A stretch of DNA of 64,000 nucleotides from Amycolatopsis mongoliensis (GCF_030285665.1 NZ_CP127295.1:7564001-7628000); one strand, 5' to 3'; positions 25,504 to 34,850 are shown, counted from the stretch's first letter. A program made the numbers and translations. The notes: generated by a model not told the origin, from the letters alone.

Positions 25504-27012
25504 TCAAGCTCCGCTTCCGTTGCCCCGGACGAGATACAGCTGCTGGGTGCCGGCCCACGGCGACGTCAGGGTCCAGTGGGCGAGCGCGCCGGGCGGCGGG
25601 TCGCCGCGCACCAGGGCGTAGTCGGTGACGATCGGCCGGTCGCCGAAGTCGAAGTACCTGAAGTTCACGTCGACCAGGGCCCGGCCGAGCGCGCCGAGGT
25701 GGGCCTTCCGCTCGGTGATGGCCGGCCCGACCGCGCCGCGGTCGTCGAAGAGGTCGACGATCGCACAGCCGCAGCTGTAGGCGAGCACGCCGATCTCGCC
25801 GCCGCTGCGCACGGTGCCGTCGCCGACCAGCCGGCCCAGCTCCGGGCCGATCCGCTCGTAGTCCGCGGTGGCGTCGTGGTTGGACATCAGCGGTGCGAAC
25901 CGGCGCGGCAGGCCGTCCGAGACGTAGAACCCGGTGCTCACGACCAGCACGCCGGTCACCGCGACCGCGGCCGCCACCCGGGCGGGCGGGCGGACGGCGG
26001 CCGCCGCGGCGGCCGCCAGGAACAGCGTCGCCGTCACCAGGCTCGGCCCGTAGTACCAGTGGTAGGGCGGCACGTGCAGCCGGGTGTAGGCGAGGTAGTG
26101 CGCGAGGCCGGCGGGGACCAGGGGCGCGAACGGCAGCACCTTCGTCCACAGTGCACCGCGGTGACCCGAACCCGCGAGCCAGACCAGGAACGCCACCACG
26201 GCCAGGGCGGCCGGCAGGAACGACAGCCCCGTCGCCCAGGGGAAGGTCTGGGCGTAGAGGCCGGGGCCGTTGCCGAAGTCCCACTGCCCCCAGGACCTCT
26301 GCAGCGTCTTGATGATCACCGTGTCCGGTACCGCCGACCCGAGCACCACCCAGCTGAAGGCGAACCAGGGGAGCGCGACCGCCGCCGCGGCGAGCACCGA
26401 CTGCCACGCCTTCTCCCAGAACCGGCGCCGCGCCGCGAACAGCACCACCGCGACCACCACCAGGTCCAGGCGGACGAGCGCGAGCAGCCCGGTCAGGACG
26501 CCGAGGGCGACCGGCCGCCGCTCCCCGGCACACACCAGCAGCCAGGCGATGCCGGCCGCGCCGAGCTCGACCTCCAACCCGATCGACGACAGCAGCAGCG
26601 GGTTCACCGTGAGCAGGGCGACCGCGGCCGGCGCGAACCAGGACGGCAGCCCCGCCCGGTCGCCGGCCCGGCGCAGGGCGAGCACCAGCGCGACCTGGCA
26701 GAGGACGAACAGCGCCCCGGCGGCGAGCACGGCGTCGCGCAGGACCAGGGTCAGGCCCGCGAGGAGCAGCACGTTCAACGGGGACGTCGCCGTGTTCGAC
26801 GTCTCGGCCGGGATCAGCCCCCAGTGCCCGTGGAAGGCGAGGTTGCGCGCGTAGGAGAGCGTGATGAACGTGTCGTCCACGAGGTGCGGGCGCACCACGG
26901 CGAAGACGAGCACGGACAGCACGGCGGTGACACCGGGCAGCACCCAGCGCCGCGACCGGGACACCGGGGCCGCGATCCCGGCGGCGGGCTCCCGCCGTTG
27001 CGCCAGGGTCAC
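25504..27012 (-). CDS. GT-C polytopic membrane glycosyltransferase (AftB-like)
   Basis: 502 residues with about 9-10 transmembrane helices and a soluble C-terminus. The first outside loop carries the GT-C signature HLVDDTFITLSYARNLAFHG, with the Asp pair seen in arabinofuranosyltransferase AftB-like enzymes; it continues PAETSNTATSPLNVLLLAG. The C-terminal part contains ADYERIGPELGRLVGDG and ILAYSCGC-like sequence shared with its neighbour. The GTG start overlaps the neighbour's stop as GTGA. Position directly before glfT2 supports a role in cell-wall arabinogalactan or a related polymer; donor and acceptor are inferred only. Confidence 0.7.
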   Translation of the reverse strand: MTLAQRREPAAGIAAPVSRSRRWVLPGVTAVLSVLVFAVVRPHLVDDTFITLSYARNLAFHGHWGLIPAETSNTATSPLNVLLLAGLTLVLRDAVLAAGALFVLCQVALVLALRRAGDRAGLPSWFAPAAVALLTVNPLLLSSIGLEVELGAAGIAWLLVCAGERRPVALGVLTGLLALVRLDLVVVAVVLFAARRRFWEKAWQSVLAAAAVALPWFAFSWVVLGSAVPDTVIIKTLQRSWGQWDFGNGPGLYAQTFPWATGLSFLPAALAVVAFLVWLAGSGHRGALWTKVLPFAPLVPAGLAHYLAYTRLHVPPYHWYYGPSLVTATLFLAAAAAAAVRPPARVAAAVAVTGVLVVSTGFYVSDGLPRRFAPLMSNHDATADYERIGPELGRLVGDGTVRSGGEIGVLAYSCGCAIVDLFDDRGAVGPAITERKAHLGALGRALVDVNFRYFDFGDRPIVTDYALVRGDPPPGALAHWTLTSPWAGTQQLYLVRGNGSGA

Positions 27013-28586
27013 GGTTCGCGGACGAGGGTGAAGTGGCCGACGCCCTTCGCCGCGGACTGCACCTGCCAGCTGTCCGGCCCGGTCGCCGGCCCCGAGGCGT
27101 ACTGCAGCCGGTAGTCCGGCTTGCGCGGGGTGATCGAGCGGTCGAGCCAGTGGTAGTTGATCCGCAGCGCGAGGCTCATCAGCGGGTTCGCCTTCGCGAT
27201 CCGCTGCTCGACCAGCTCCTTCGCGTGGCCGCGGTCGGAGAACTCGTCGATGATGGCGCACTCGCAGTAGTACGCGAGGGTGCCGATCTCCCCGGGGCTG
27301 GCCACGCTCGCGCCGTCGAGGCGCTTGCCCAGTGCCGCGCCGACCCGCGCGTAGTCCTGCGCGCTGGCCCAGTTCCCGAAGATGACCGGCGACTTCCACG
27401 GCAGGCCCTGCGCCACGTCGACGGCGGCCGCGCTCAGCACCAGCACCCCGGTCACCCCGAGGGCCAGCAGCGGGGGACCGGTGCGCAGCACCGTCCGCTC
27501 GCGCGCCTGGCCGAACCAGGCACCGAAGGCCGCGACGGCGAACGAGCCCACCGTGGTCGTCGGGGCCACGTAGTACCAGTGGAACGGCCCGACGCCGATG
27601 AACGAGTAGGCGACGAAGTACAGGATCCCGCCGCCGCCCAGCGCCGCGACCGGGCCGAGGGCGGGGAACTCCGGCCACCGGACGGAGAACCGCGCGGCGG
27701 CCCACGCGGCGAGCGCGACCACGCCGAGCAGCGCCGGGACGAACGCCACCAGCACGGTGACCGGGTAGCCGAGGTAGTACATGACCGGCCCGGTGGTGTA
27801 GGTCCACGGCGCGAACAGCCCCACCTGCGTCTGCTTGATCGCCAGCGTGTCGGGCACGAACGAGCCGAAGGCGACCCAGCTCACGACGAACCACGGCGCG
27901 GCGGTCAGCACCGCGACGCCGGCGGCGGGCAGCAGGCGCCGCCGGATCGCCGGCGCGCTGAGCGCGATCACCACCACGAACACGACGAGGTCGAGCCGGG
28001 TGAGGACGGTGAGGCCGGCGGTCACGCCGAACCGGATCGGCCGCCCTTCGAGCGCGAAGACCGTGAGCACCAGCAGGACAGCGGGAATCAAGAGGACTTC
28101 GAGGCCGATCGCGGACAGCACGAACGGGTTGAGCAGCACCAGCGCGACACCCAGCACCCCGGCCGCGGGGGGCAGCGCCAGCGTCCGCCCGATGCGCTGC
28201 CACGCCCAGCCGAGCGCGCCGCCACACAGGACGGTCAGGATCCCGAGCGCGACGACCGGATGCGGGTCGCCCGCCACCCGCGTCACCACGGTCAGCGCGG
28301 CGAGGAGCAGGACGTTCAGCGGTGAGGTCGCGGAGTTCGCGGGTGACCCGGGGATGATGCCCCATTCACCGTGCACGGCGAGGTTCTTCGCGTAGGCGAG
28401 GGTGATGTAGCCGTCGTCGGTGAGGCTGCCGCGCACCACCAGGAAAGCGGCGGCGGCCAGCAGCGCCCCGAAGACGGGCAGTACCCAGCCCCGTGCGTTC
28501 ACCCGTTCCGCGTTCGTATCCGGAAACACTTGCCCACTCTGTGAAAGCGCCGTCGGCGCCGGATCCGTCATCTGCCCGATCGACAT
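27009..28586 (-). CDS. GT-C polytopic membrane glycosyltransferase, paralogue of the next gene
   Basis: 525 residues from ATG 28586 (ATG 28571 and 28613 are alternatives; none has a strong RBS). It parallels the downstream gene along its whole length: TDDGYITLAYAKNLAVHGEWG, then SPANSATSPLNVLLLAALT, about ten transmembrane helices, and the C-terminal soluble part GEIGTLAYYCECAIIDEFSDRG. The two therefore arose by duplication. It is the first gene of the minus-strand envelope block. Probably a decaprenyl-phosphate-sugar-dependent transferase; specificity unknown. Confidence 0.68.
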   Translation of the reverse strand: MSIGQMTDPAPTALSQSGQVFPDTNAERVNARGWVLPVFGALLAAAAFLVVRGSLTDDGYITLAYAKNLAVHGEWGIIPGSPANSATSPLNVLLLAALTVVTRVAGDPHPVVALGILTVLCGGALGWAWQRIGRTLALPPAAGVLGVALVLLNPFVLSAIGLEVLLIPAVLLVLTVFALEGRPIRFGVTAGLTVLTRLDLVVFVVVIALSAPAIRRRLLPAAGVAVLTAAPWFVVSWVAFGSFVPDTLAIKQTQVGLFAPWTYTTGPVMYYLGYPVTVLVAFVPALLGVVALAAWAAARFSVRWPEFPALGPVAALGGGGILYFVAYSFIGVGPFHWYYVAPTTTVGSFAVAAFGAWFGQARERTVLRTGPPLLALGVTGVLVLSAAAVDVAQGLPWKSPVIFGNWASAQDYARVGAALGKRLDGASVASPGEIGTLAYYCECAIIDEFSDRGHAKELVEQRIAKANPLMSLALRINYHWLDRSITPRKPDYRLQYASGPATGPDSWQVQSAAKGVGHFTLVREP

Positions 28587-28731
28587 AGCCCGGGGACCGT
28601 AGTGACGGTTCATTACCGCAGTGCTACGGCACGGTTAGGTCCACCGGCCCGGTTCGACATCACCCGATCGTGACATGGCCGCGGTGGGCCCGCAGTGTGA
28701 CCGGGCTCCACTGTGGACGACCTGCCGGCGG

Positions 28732-29424
28732 TCAGGCCCGGCGCCGCCGGGTGACCAGCACCAGCGCGGTGCCGCCGGTGAGCAGGAGCACACCGAGGCC
28801 GAGGGCCGGGCCGACGTCGGTGCCGGTGTCCGGGAGGGTGCCCGTGCCGCCGGGGGTGGTCGGCGCGGGCCCGGGGACCGGCGAGGTCGTCGAGGTCGTC
28901 GAGGGGGGCGTGGCCGGGGTCGTGCTCACCGGCGTCGTCGTGGTCGGTTCGGGCGTTCCGCCGCACGAAGGCAGGTCGCCGAGGAACGGGTACGCGTGGA
29001 ACTCCTGGCCGCTGCCCCGGCCGCCGTTCGTGCCGTGGACGAGGTTCCCGGCCGTGAAGAAGCGGCTGTTGGTGCCGGGCAGCGTCACGGTCGTCGTCCC
29101 CGCCGGGTTGCCCGCGAGCACGCTGCCCTGGAACATGCCGCTGCCGGTGAGGCCGATCGTCGCCGCCGCCGGGAAGTTCCACAGCAGGCGCGGGCGCAGC
29201 TTGTTCAGCGGGTCGGTGTCGTCGAGGGTGCCGGCGAACGCGATGCCCTGCGTGCTCCCGCCCGGCCCGGCGATGTCCTGGGTGACGGTGAAGACCTGCA
29301 GCGCCGACTTCCCGTCGCCGGTGAACAGCGTCTGGTGGTGCTGGTTCTGCACGGTCCCGGTGGCGACCGGCCGGACGCCGACCGTTGCCGAGCTCGCGGG
29401 GGCACGGCCGCCCTGCCCGGCCAC
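28732..29424 (-). pseudogene. N-terminally truncated LPXTG surface protein (choice-of-anchor A type)
   Basis: The readable part is the C-terminal third of a choice-of-anchor A protein: [36 protein letters not shown], and [20 protein letters not shown]. It is followed by a Thr/Pro-rich wall-spanning stretch and a complete sortase signal: LPDTG, a hydrophobic helix ([21 protein letters not shown]) and TRRRRA. Only about 230 codons remain and no signal peptide or family N-terminus exists; upstream sequence belongs to the divergent kinase gene. GTG 29424 is just the most upstream usable start. Without a signal peptide it could not reach the wall, so it is taken as a remnant. Confidence 0.7.
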
Positions 29425-29504
29425 AGTGGACGGACCTGCGCCGATGAAATCCGGATGACCACGACTTCCTCCCGGGGCGGGATGCGCCGGCCCGGCCCGC
29501 TTCC

Positions 29505-29520
29505 TAGGCTGGACGTCGTG
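29505..29520 (+). promoter_or_regulatory. Extended -10 of a leaderless transcript
   Basis: TAGGCT at 29505-29510 stands 7 bases before GTG 29518, the usual spacing between an actinobacterial -10 box and a leaderless start codon. It fixes the likely start of the histidine kinase. No good -35 box is visible. Confidence 0.5.
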
Positions 29521-30684
29521 GGGGCGAGGGTGGTGAGCGGGGTCCGGGCCCGCCTGGAGACGAGTCTCGGCCGCGCCGGGATCGCGCTGCCGTGGTGGGT
29601 TCCGGTCGCCGTGACCGCCTTCGGGGTGGTGCTGGTGGTGGCGGCGGTGGCGCAACGAGGGGCGCCGGCACCGCCGGCACCGATCGTCCTCGCCGGGCTG
29701 CTGGCCGTCGCGACCGCGCTCGGCTGGACCGTCACCGGCGTGCTCGCGCCCCCGTGGCTCAAGGCGCTCACCGTGCTCGCGGCCGTGGCGATCCTGCTGG
29801 CGCGGCCGGTCGTGCCCGATTTCGCCCCGGTCGTGCTGGTCGTGCTGGCCGCCGAGACGGCGGCGGTGGCGCGGCCGGCGATCGCGTTCGCCGTCGCCGC
29901 TACGAGCGTCGCGACGCTGAGCGTGGCCGCGGCCCGGGTCGGGCTGGTCGGGTTCCCGGTCTACGTCGCGGCCGTGCTGCTGGGCCTGGCCGCCGGCTTC
30001 ATGCTCCGCTGGTACGTGCGGGCCCTGGACGCCGAGCGCGCCGCCCGGGACGCCGCCCGCGACCAGGCCGTCCTCGCCGAACGGCAGCGGATCGCCCGCG
30101 AGGTGCACGACGTCGTCGCCCACTCGCTGAGCATCACGTTGCTGCACCTGACCGGCACCCGGCACGCCCTGCAGCAGGATCGTGACGTCGAAGAGGCCCT
30201 CGAAGGGCTCGCCGAGGCCGAGCGCGTCGGGCGGACGGCGATGGCCGACATCCGCCGGACCGTCGGGCTGCTCGCCGAGGCGCCCGCCGGGACCCGTCCG
30301 CTGCCCGGCGCCCGCGACATCCCCGCCCTGGTCGAGCGCACCCGCGCGGCCGGGCTGGCGGTGCACTACGAGCAGGAGGGCGACCTGGCCGCCGTGCCGG
30401 ACCTGGCCGGGCTCGGGCTCTACCGCATCGCGCAGGAGTCGCTGGCCAACATCGCCAAGCACGGCGGCGGCGCGCCGGCGCGGCTGCGCCTCGACGTCGG
30501 CCCGGCCGAGGCCCGGCTGGTGGTCCGCAACCGGCTGCCCGCCGGCGGCCCGCCCGGCACCGGCGGATCGGGCCTCAAGGGCATGTCCGCGCGGGCCGGC
30601 CAGCTGGGTGCCGAGCTGACCGCGGGACCGGACGGGGCGGACTGGGTGGTCGCGGTCGGCGTGCCCGCGGGCGGCCCGGCGTGA
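29518..30684 (+). CDS. NarL-type sensor histidine kinase
   Basis: 388 residues from the leaderless GTG. About five transmembrane helices ([18 protein letters not shown] ... [20 protein letters not shown]) form the sensor part without a large outside domain. The HisKA_3 dimerisation helix is [21 protein letters not shown], with His197 as phosphoacceptor. The ATPase part has [18 protein letters not shown] (N box) and [19 protein letters not shown] (G box). The longer in-frame start at ATG 29455 is less likely because it includes the -10 box. Its stop overlaps the next start as GTGA. Signal unknown. Confidence 0.88.
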   Translation: MGARVVSGVRARLETSLGRAGIALPWWVPVAVTAFGVVLVVAAVAQRGAPAPPAPIVLAGLLAVATALGWTVTGVLAPPWLKALTVLAAVAILLARPVVPDFAPVVLVVLAAETAAVARPAIAFAVAATSVATLSVAAARVGLVGFPVYVAAVLLGLAAGFMLRWYVRALDAERAARDAARDQAVLAERQRIAREVHDVVAHSLSITLLHLTGTRHALQQDRDVEEALEGLAEAERVGRTAMADIRRTVGLLAEAPAGTRPLPGARDIPALVERTRAAGLAVHYEQEGDLAAVPDLAGLGLYRIAQESLANIAKHGGGAPARLRLDVGPAEARLVVRNRLPAGGPPGTGGSGLKGMSARAGQLGAELTAGPDGADWVVAVGVPAGGPA

Positions 30685-32168
30685 CGGCGGGCGAAGTCCG
30701 GGTCCTGCTGGTCGACGACCAGGAGCTCGTGCGCTCCGGCCTGCGGCGGATCCTGCGCCGCCGCGACGGGTTCGTCATCGCGGGGGAGTGCGGTGACGGC
30801 GCGGAGGTGCCCGCGGCGCTGGCCGCCGCCGACGTCGACGTCGACGTCGTCGTGATGGACCTGCGGATGAAGCACGTCGACGGGATCGAGGCGACGCGGC
30901 GGATCGGCGGCCGGCCGCCCGTGCTGGCCCTGACCACGTTCGACGACGACGAGCTGCTGGCGGGCGCGCTGCGCGCGGGCGCGGTCGGCTACATCCTCAA
31001 GGACTCGCCCGCCGAGGACCTCATCCGCGCCGTCCGGGCGGTCGCCGCGGGCGACGCCTGGCTCGACGCGGCGGTGACCGCCCGCGTCCTCACGACCTAC
31101 CGGCGCGCGCCCGCCGACGAACCCGCGGGCCCGCCGCCGGGACTGCTGACGCCACGCGAGCTGGACGTGCTGCGAGCGGCCGGGCGCGGGCTGAGCAACG
31201 CCGAGATCGCCGGTGCGCTGGTCGTCTCGGAGCTGACGGTGAAGAGCCACCTGGGCCGGATCTTCACCAAGCTGGGGCTGCGCGACCGCGCCGCCGCGGT
31301 CGTCTACGCGTTCGACCACGGCATCGTCAGCCCGCGAGTGTCCAATGTGGAGGATGCGCCGGTGCGGACGGTCGTCTCCGAGCCGGATCCGGTGCCGGGG
31401 TTGCGGTTCTCGGTGCTGGGACCGCTGCGCGCGTGGCGCGGCGGCAGCCCGCTGGATCTCGGGCCGGTGCGCCAGCAGGCCCTGCTGGCGGCGCTGGTGC
31501 TGCGCCCCGGCGTCACGGTCGGCCCGGCCGAACTGCTCGACGGGGTCTGGGGCCTGGACCCGCCGGGCACCGGGGGCCGCGTGCTGCCGGTGTACGTGCA
31601 CCGCCTGCGCAAGTGCCTGCGCGGGCCCGGCGAGCGGACCCCGGACTCGGTGATCGGCCGTACCCGCGGCGGCTACCGGTTCGCCGGCGACGGCGTCCGC
31701 ATCGACACGGCCAGGCTGGCGGAGCTGGCCGCGGACGCCGTCGCCGCCGAGGAGGCGGGTGACCTGGCCGCGGCCGCGTCGTCCTGTGCCGCGGCGCTCG
31801 GACTGTTCCACGGCGAGCCGCTGGCCGGGCTGCCGGGGCCGTTCGCGGACGGCCAGCGGCTGCGGCTGATCGAGCACCGGAGCACGCTGTGGGCGCGCAA
31901 GGCGCGGCTGCAGCTGCGGCTGGGCCGGTACGCCGAGACGGCCGACGAGCTGTCGGCCGTGTTGGCCCTGGAGCCGTTGCGCGAGCCACTGGCGGCGCTG
32001 CTGATGCGCGCGCTGCAGGCCACCGGCCGCCGCGCCGAAGCGATCGCGGCGTACGGCCGGATCCGTGACCGGCTGGCCGCCGACCTGGGCGTCGAACCGG
32101 GGGAGGAGCTGCGGCGCACCCACCGGGCGGTGCTCGACGACGTGCTCCACCCGGACTTCCCGGACTAG
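30681..32168 (+). CDS. Response regulator fused to a SARP (REC - LuxR HTH - winged helix - BTAD)
   Basis: 495 residues in one open frame. Residues 1-130 are a receiver domain with Asp12-Asp13, phosphoacceptor Asp60 ([13 protein letters not shown]), Thr85 and Lys107. Residues 155-215 are a NarL/LuxR HTH ([36 protein letters not shown]). From about 240 a SARP begins: [31 protein letters not shown], a winged helix, then a BTAD ([18 protein letters not shown] ... [13 protein letters not shown]). The joint (residues 218-240) includes GTGGAGG eight bases before an in-frame GTG (codon 228, base 31362), so a free SARP could also be made. Coupled to the kinase gene by GTGA. The fusion is rare to my knowledge. 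Confidence 0.9.
   Translation: MTAGEVRVLLVDDQELVRSGLRRILRRRDGFVIAGECGDGAEVPAALAAADVDVDVVVMDLRMKHVDGIEATRRIGGRPPVLALTTFDDDELLAGALRAGAVGYILKDSPAEDLIRAVRAVAAGDAWLDAAVTARVLTTYRRAPADEPAGPPPGLLTPRELDVLRAAGRGLSNAEIAGALVVSELTVKSHLGRIFTKLGLRDRAAAVVYAFDHGIVSPRVSNVEDAPVRTVVSEPDPVPGLRFSVLGPLRAWRGGSPLDLGPVRQQALLAALVLRPGVTVGPAELLDGVWGLDPPGTGGRVLPVYVHRLRKCLRGPGERTPDSVIGRTRGGYRFAGDGVRIDTARLAELAADAVAAEEAGDLAAAASSCAAALGLFHGEPLAGLPGPFADGQRLRLIEHRSTLWARKARLQLRLGRYAETADELSAVLALEPLREPLAALLMRALQATGRRAEAIAAYGRIRDRLAADLGVEPGEELRRTHRAVLDDVLHPDFPD
31347..31364 (+). promoter_or_regulatory. Internal ribosome-binding site and GTG start inside the fused regulator
   Basis: GTGGAGG at 31347-31353 is followed after 8 bases by the in-frame GTG at 31362 (codon 228). 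A product starting here would be a 268-residue stand-alone SARP of normal length. No transcript or protein evidence is available. Confidence 0.4.
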
Positions 32169-32171
32169 CGG

Positions 32172-32552
32172 TCAGGAGACCTGGCCGGCGCCCATCCCGG
32201 CGACGGCGGCGCGGGCCTCGGCGATCCCGGTGTGCAGCGGGAGCACGCGGTCCAGGCCGAGGATGGCCAGCGGCCGGGCGACCGCGGTCTTCGCCGCCGC
32301 GATGGCGTAGGGGATGCCGCGCGCGAGGGCTTCGCGGTAGGACTCGACCAGGACGCTGAAGACCGTCGAGTCGCAGAAGGTCGTCTCGGTGAGGTCCGCG
32401 ACGACCGCGCTCGCGCTGCCGTGGAACGGGCTCAGCAGGACGTCCCGGAGCCGGGGCGTGGTGGCCAGGTCGAGGTCGCCGGCGCAGTGGACGGTCACGA
32501 CCCCGGCCTCGGTCGTCGTCGCGAAGCGGGGCTGGACGCGGTTTTCGGTCAT
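32172..32552 (-). CDS. STAS-domain anti-sigma factor antagonist
   Basis: 126 residues, a single STAS domain: VVTVHCAGDLDLATTPRLRDVL, then VVADLTETTFCDSTVFSVLVESYREAL, where DST contains the serine normally phosphorylated by an anti-sigma kinase. Strong AGGAGGGAG precedes the ATG. Such proteins release stress sigma factors by partner switching; no RsbW-like kinase or sigma factor is adjacent. Its stop lies 3 bp from the convergent regulator stop. Confidence 0.88.
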   Translation of the reverse strand: MTENRVQPRFATTTEAGVVTVHCAGDLDLATTPRLRDVLLSPFHGSASAVVADLTETTFCDSTVFSVLVESYREALARGIPYAIAAAKTAVARPLAILGLDRVLPLHTGIAEARAAVAGMGAGQVS

Positions 32553-33101
32553 CGGACTCCCTCCTGCCCGCCCAGGTACCCAGCGCGAGCCGAAACCACT
32601 CGCCCGGGTGGGGCGGATCGCTGCGGCATCCGGGGGACAGCGATGCACAAGCGTTGCGCGCAGGTATAGCTTGGCGTGGCAGCACCCTTCCGCTCCGCGG
32701 CTGGACGAGCCGTGGCGGTTGCCACGCCCCGCGGCCGTCCGGATCCGGCTGACGCGGGCCGGATCCCCGGCGCCGGGCGGCGCCGAGGGGGACGCGGCAG
32801 GCCGACGCCCCGCCGCCGCGTCCCCTGTGGGGGTGCCGTTCGCGCGATGGGCGTGCTTCGGCCCGGCGGGCGGGGATTCCGGTTGCGCCGCACCGGAGTC
32901 GCCGCTCCGGCCCGCCCGGGTGACGGCGGCGTTTTGCCGCGTTCCGCCGGTTTGTCGCCCCGCCAACAGGGTTCGCCGATCTTCGCCGGGTGTTTCCGGG
33001 CACCGGCCGGTGATCGCCGCGCCGGGGTGCGGTCACCGAGTCCCCGCCGGTCAGGTGGCCTGGCCGTCGCTAAGCTGCGGCGAGCGAGGCGAAGGGGAAC
33101 G
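32553..33101. other. 549-bp intergenic region without a clear gene
   Basis: This lies between the divergent STAS gene and the MerR-type gene. I see no coding sequence with family features in either direction; long frames here are GC artefacts rich in Arg, Pro and Gly. TATAGCTT near 32666 and TAAGCT at 33070-33076 could be -10 boxes, the latter suitably placed for the MerR gene. Confidence 0.4.
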
Positions 33102-33971
33102 GTGGAACCGAAGAACGTCGAGACGGGTGCTTGGGCGCCGGGCAAGGTCGCCGAGCTGCTCGGCGTCTCGCCGGTGACCCTGCGGAGCTGGAGCGCGCGG
33201 TACGGGATCGGCCCGTCGGCGGCGGCCACCGGACGGCACCGCCGCTACTCCGACGCCGACGTCCGGCGGCTGCAGCACATGCAGCGGCTCGTCGCGCGGG
33301 GGATGCCGGTGCGGGAAGCCGCCGCGGCGGCCTTCGGCGGCTCGCCCGCCGACCCGCCCGAAGTGCCTGCCGCCCGCCTGGTGCGCGAACTCGAGGAAGC
33401 CGCCGAGGAGCTGCGGTCGGCGTCGGTCTCCGGGCTGCTCGACGAAACCCTCGGCACGCTCGGCCCGGCCGCCGCCTGGACGGATGTCCTGGCCCCGGTC
33501 CTGCGCAGCCTGGGCGACCGCTGGCAGCGCGGCGATCTCTGCTTCGCGTCGGAATGGGCCCTGACGACGGAGATCTCACTGGCGTTCGAGCGGTTCAGCC
33601 GCCGCTTCCCGGCGGCCGTCCCCGGCCGCCCGGTCCTGCTGGCCTGCTGCCCCGCCGAACGGCACTCCTTGCCGATGGAGGCCCTGCGCGCGACCTTGGC
33701 CGAGGCCGGGGTCCCGGTCGCCTACCTCGGCCAGCTGGTGCCGGCCGAGACGGTCGCCGACCTGGCGGCGCGCCTGGACCCGGTGCTGGTGCTGCTGTGG
33801 TCCCTGGCGGCCCCGACGGCCGACGACCTCCTGGCGACCCGCGTACGCGACCTGGGCCGCGTCGTCGGTACCGCCGGCCCGGGCTGGCAGCACCTCGGCG
33901 ACCGCGGCTTCGCCCGGGTGAACGACCTGGCGTCGGCAATGGAGCTGGCGGTCGGGCACACCGAGGCATAG
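33102..33971 (+). CDS. MerR-type regulator with B12-binding-like domain (CarH/LitR-like)
   Basis: 289 residues. MerR HTH at the N-terminus: WAPGKVAELLGVSPVTLRSWSARYGIGPSAA followed by RRYSDADVRRLQHMQRL. A four-helix segment (about 95-165) and a Rossmann-like domain (175-285) follow, as in adenosylcobalamin photoreceptors CarH and LitR. Trp141 and Glu151 match the W-x9-E of the cap, but the next residue, His in CarH, is Trp152. His188 in AERHSLP sits where the lower cobalt ligand is expected. Cobalamin binding is therefore possible but not assured. GTG start with GAAGGGGA upstream. Targets may include carotenoid or photolyase genes. Confidence 0.8.
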   Translation: MEPKNVETGAWAPGKVAELLGVSPVTLRSWSARYGIGPSAAATGRHRRYSDADVRRLQHMQRLVARGMPVREAAAAAFGGSPADPPEVPAARLVRELEEAAEELRSASVSGLLDETLGTLGPAAAWTDVLAPVLRSLGDRWQRGDLCFASEWALTTEISLAFERFSRRFPAAVPGRPVLLACCPAERHSLPMEALRATLAEAGVPVAYLGQLVPAETVADLAARLDPVLVLLWSLAAPTADDLLATRVRDLGRVVGTAGPGWQHLGDRGFARVNDLASAMELAVGHTEA

Positions 33972-34183
33972 CAGCGGCGAGGGGCTCAGGTCACGACCTC
34001 GGCGGACCTGGCCACGGGCCGCCGACCGTCGCGCGAGCTCAGTCGCTGCACCGGCCGAGTTCGGGCCCGCGTGCGAGGAATCGGCCTTCGGCAAAAGCAG
34101 GCTCGTGCGCGCCAAGGCTCAGCGTGCTGGCCAAGCCGACCCCGCGCGCCATCGGCCGCCGCGCAGCCCGGCCCCGCGCCCGC

Positions 34184-34618
34184 TCAGCCCAACGCTTCGA
34201 GCACCCGGGTCAGCTCCGGCACCACCGCGTCCCCGAGCCGTTCGAACTCGCGCTTCAACAGCGGGCTCGCCAGCTTCGCCCACCCGTGGAACACGATCGT
34301 CGCGCGGTACCGGACCGTCGTCCCGTCCGGGCCCGCCGACAGGCCGAAGTCGTCCGTCGAGGTCGCGGTCTTGTTCTCGCCCACGAACGTCACCCGGCCC
34401 GCGTCGCGGCGGGTCAGGTGGTAGTCCAGCTCGGTCCGGCGGCCGCGGAACTCCGACACGTTGTGCCACTCGGCGCCCACCGTGATCGGACCCTCGTCCG
34501 TGCGGGTGCACGACACCGTGCCCGGGTCCCAGTCCTCGGTGTGCGCGAAGTCGGCGAGGTACTCCGCGACGCGTTCGATCGGCGTGCGCACGGTGACGGT
34601 GCGTTCGACCTGGACCAT
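34184..34618 (-). CDS. SRPBCC family protein (polyketide cyclase-like)
   Basis: 144 residues of the START/SRPBCC helix-grip fold: MVQVERTVTVRTPIERVAEYLADFAHTEDWDPGTVSC is the typical N-terminus, with VSEFRGRRTELDYHLTRRDAG in the middle and the long C-terminal helix LASPLLKREFERLGDAVVPEL. Lipid or small hydrophobic ligand binding is likely, function unknown. GGGAGG precedes the ATG. Confidence 0.85.
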   Translation of the reverse strand: MVQVERTVTVRTPIERVAEYLADFAHTEDWDPGTVSCTRTDEGPITVGAEWHNVSEFRGRRTELDYHLTRRDAGRVTFVGENKTATSTDDFGLSAGPDGTTVRYRATIVFHGWAKLASPLLKREFERLGDAVVPELTRVLEALG

Positions 34619-34777
34619 CGGACCTCCCGGAGCAGTTCGCTGCATAGCCGATGCAACCGTAGCGGGCACCGCTCAGCGAGGCACGGCGAGCCGCGCGCAG
34701 ACATCGATGTCAACAATGCGGATTTTCTTGTCCTCCTTGTCTTCTTGACGCTCCCTGCGCGTACGGCGGAAGCTTCC

Positions 34778-34791
34778 TGGCAACGTTGTCA
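34778..34791. promoter_or_regulatory. LacI-type operator upstream of the GH2 gene
   Basis: TGGCAACGTTGTCA is a 14-bp palindrome with a CG centre and one mismatched pair. TGACAACGTTGTCA-like sites are the usual operators of LacI-family sugar repressors in actinomycetes. It lies 60 bp before the glycosidase start, with TTGACG 28 bp further upstream as a possible -35 box. No LacI gene is in the window. Confidence 0.6.
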
Positions 34792-34850
34792 CCCCCTCTC
34801 GACGGCGCCACCCCGTCAGGTCCGGCTGCCGCTTTCGGAACGGAGTTCGC

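Noticed and set aside
28732..30462. Long minus-strand frame extending the LPXTG remnant across the histidine kinase
   Set aside because: The upstream part is the complement of a clear kinase gene and has no family features or signal peptide.
32676..33101. N-terminal extension of the MerR-type regulator
   Set aside because: Arg/Pro/Gly-rich and unrelated to MerR proteins; GTG 33102 has an RBS and the HTH follows at once.
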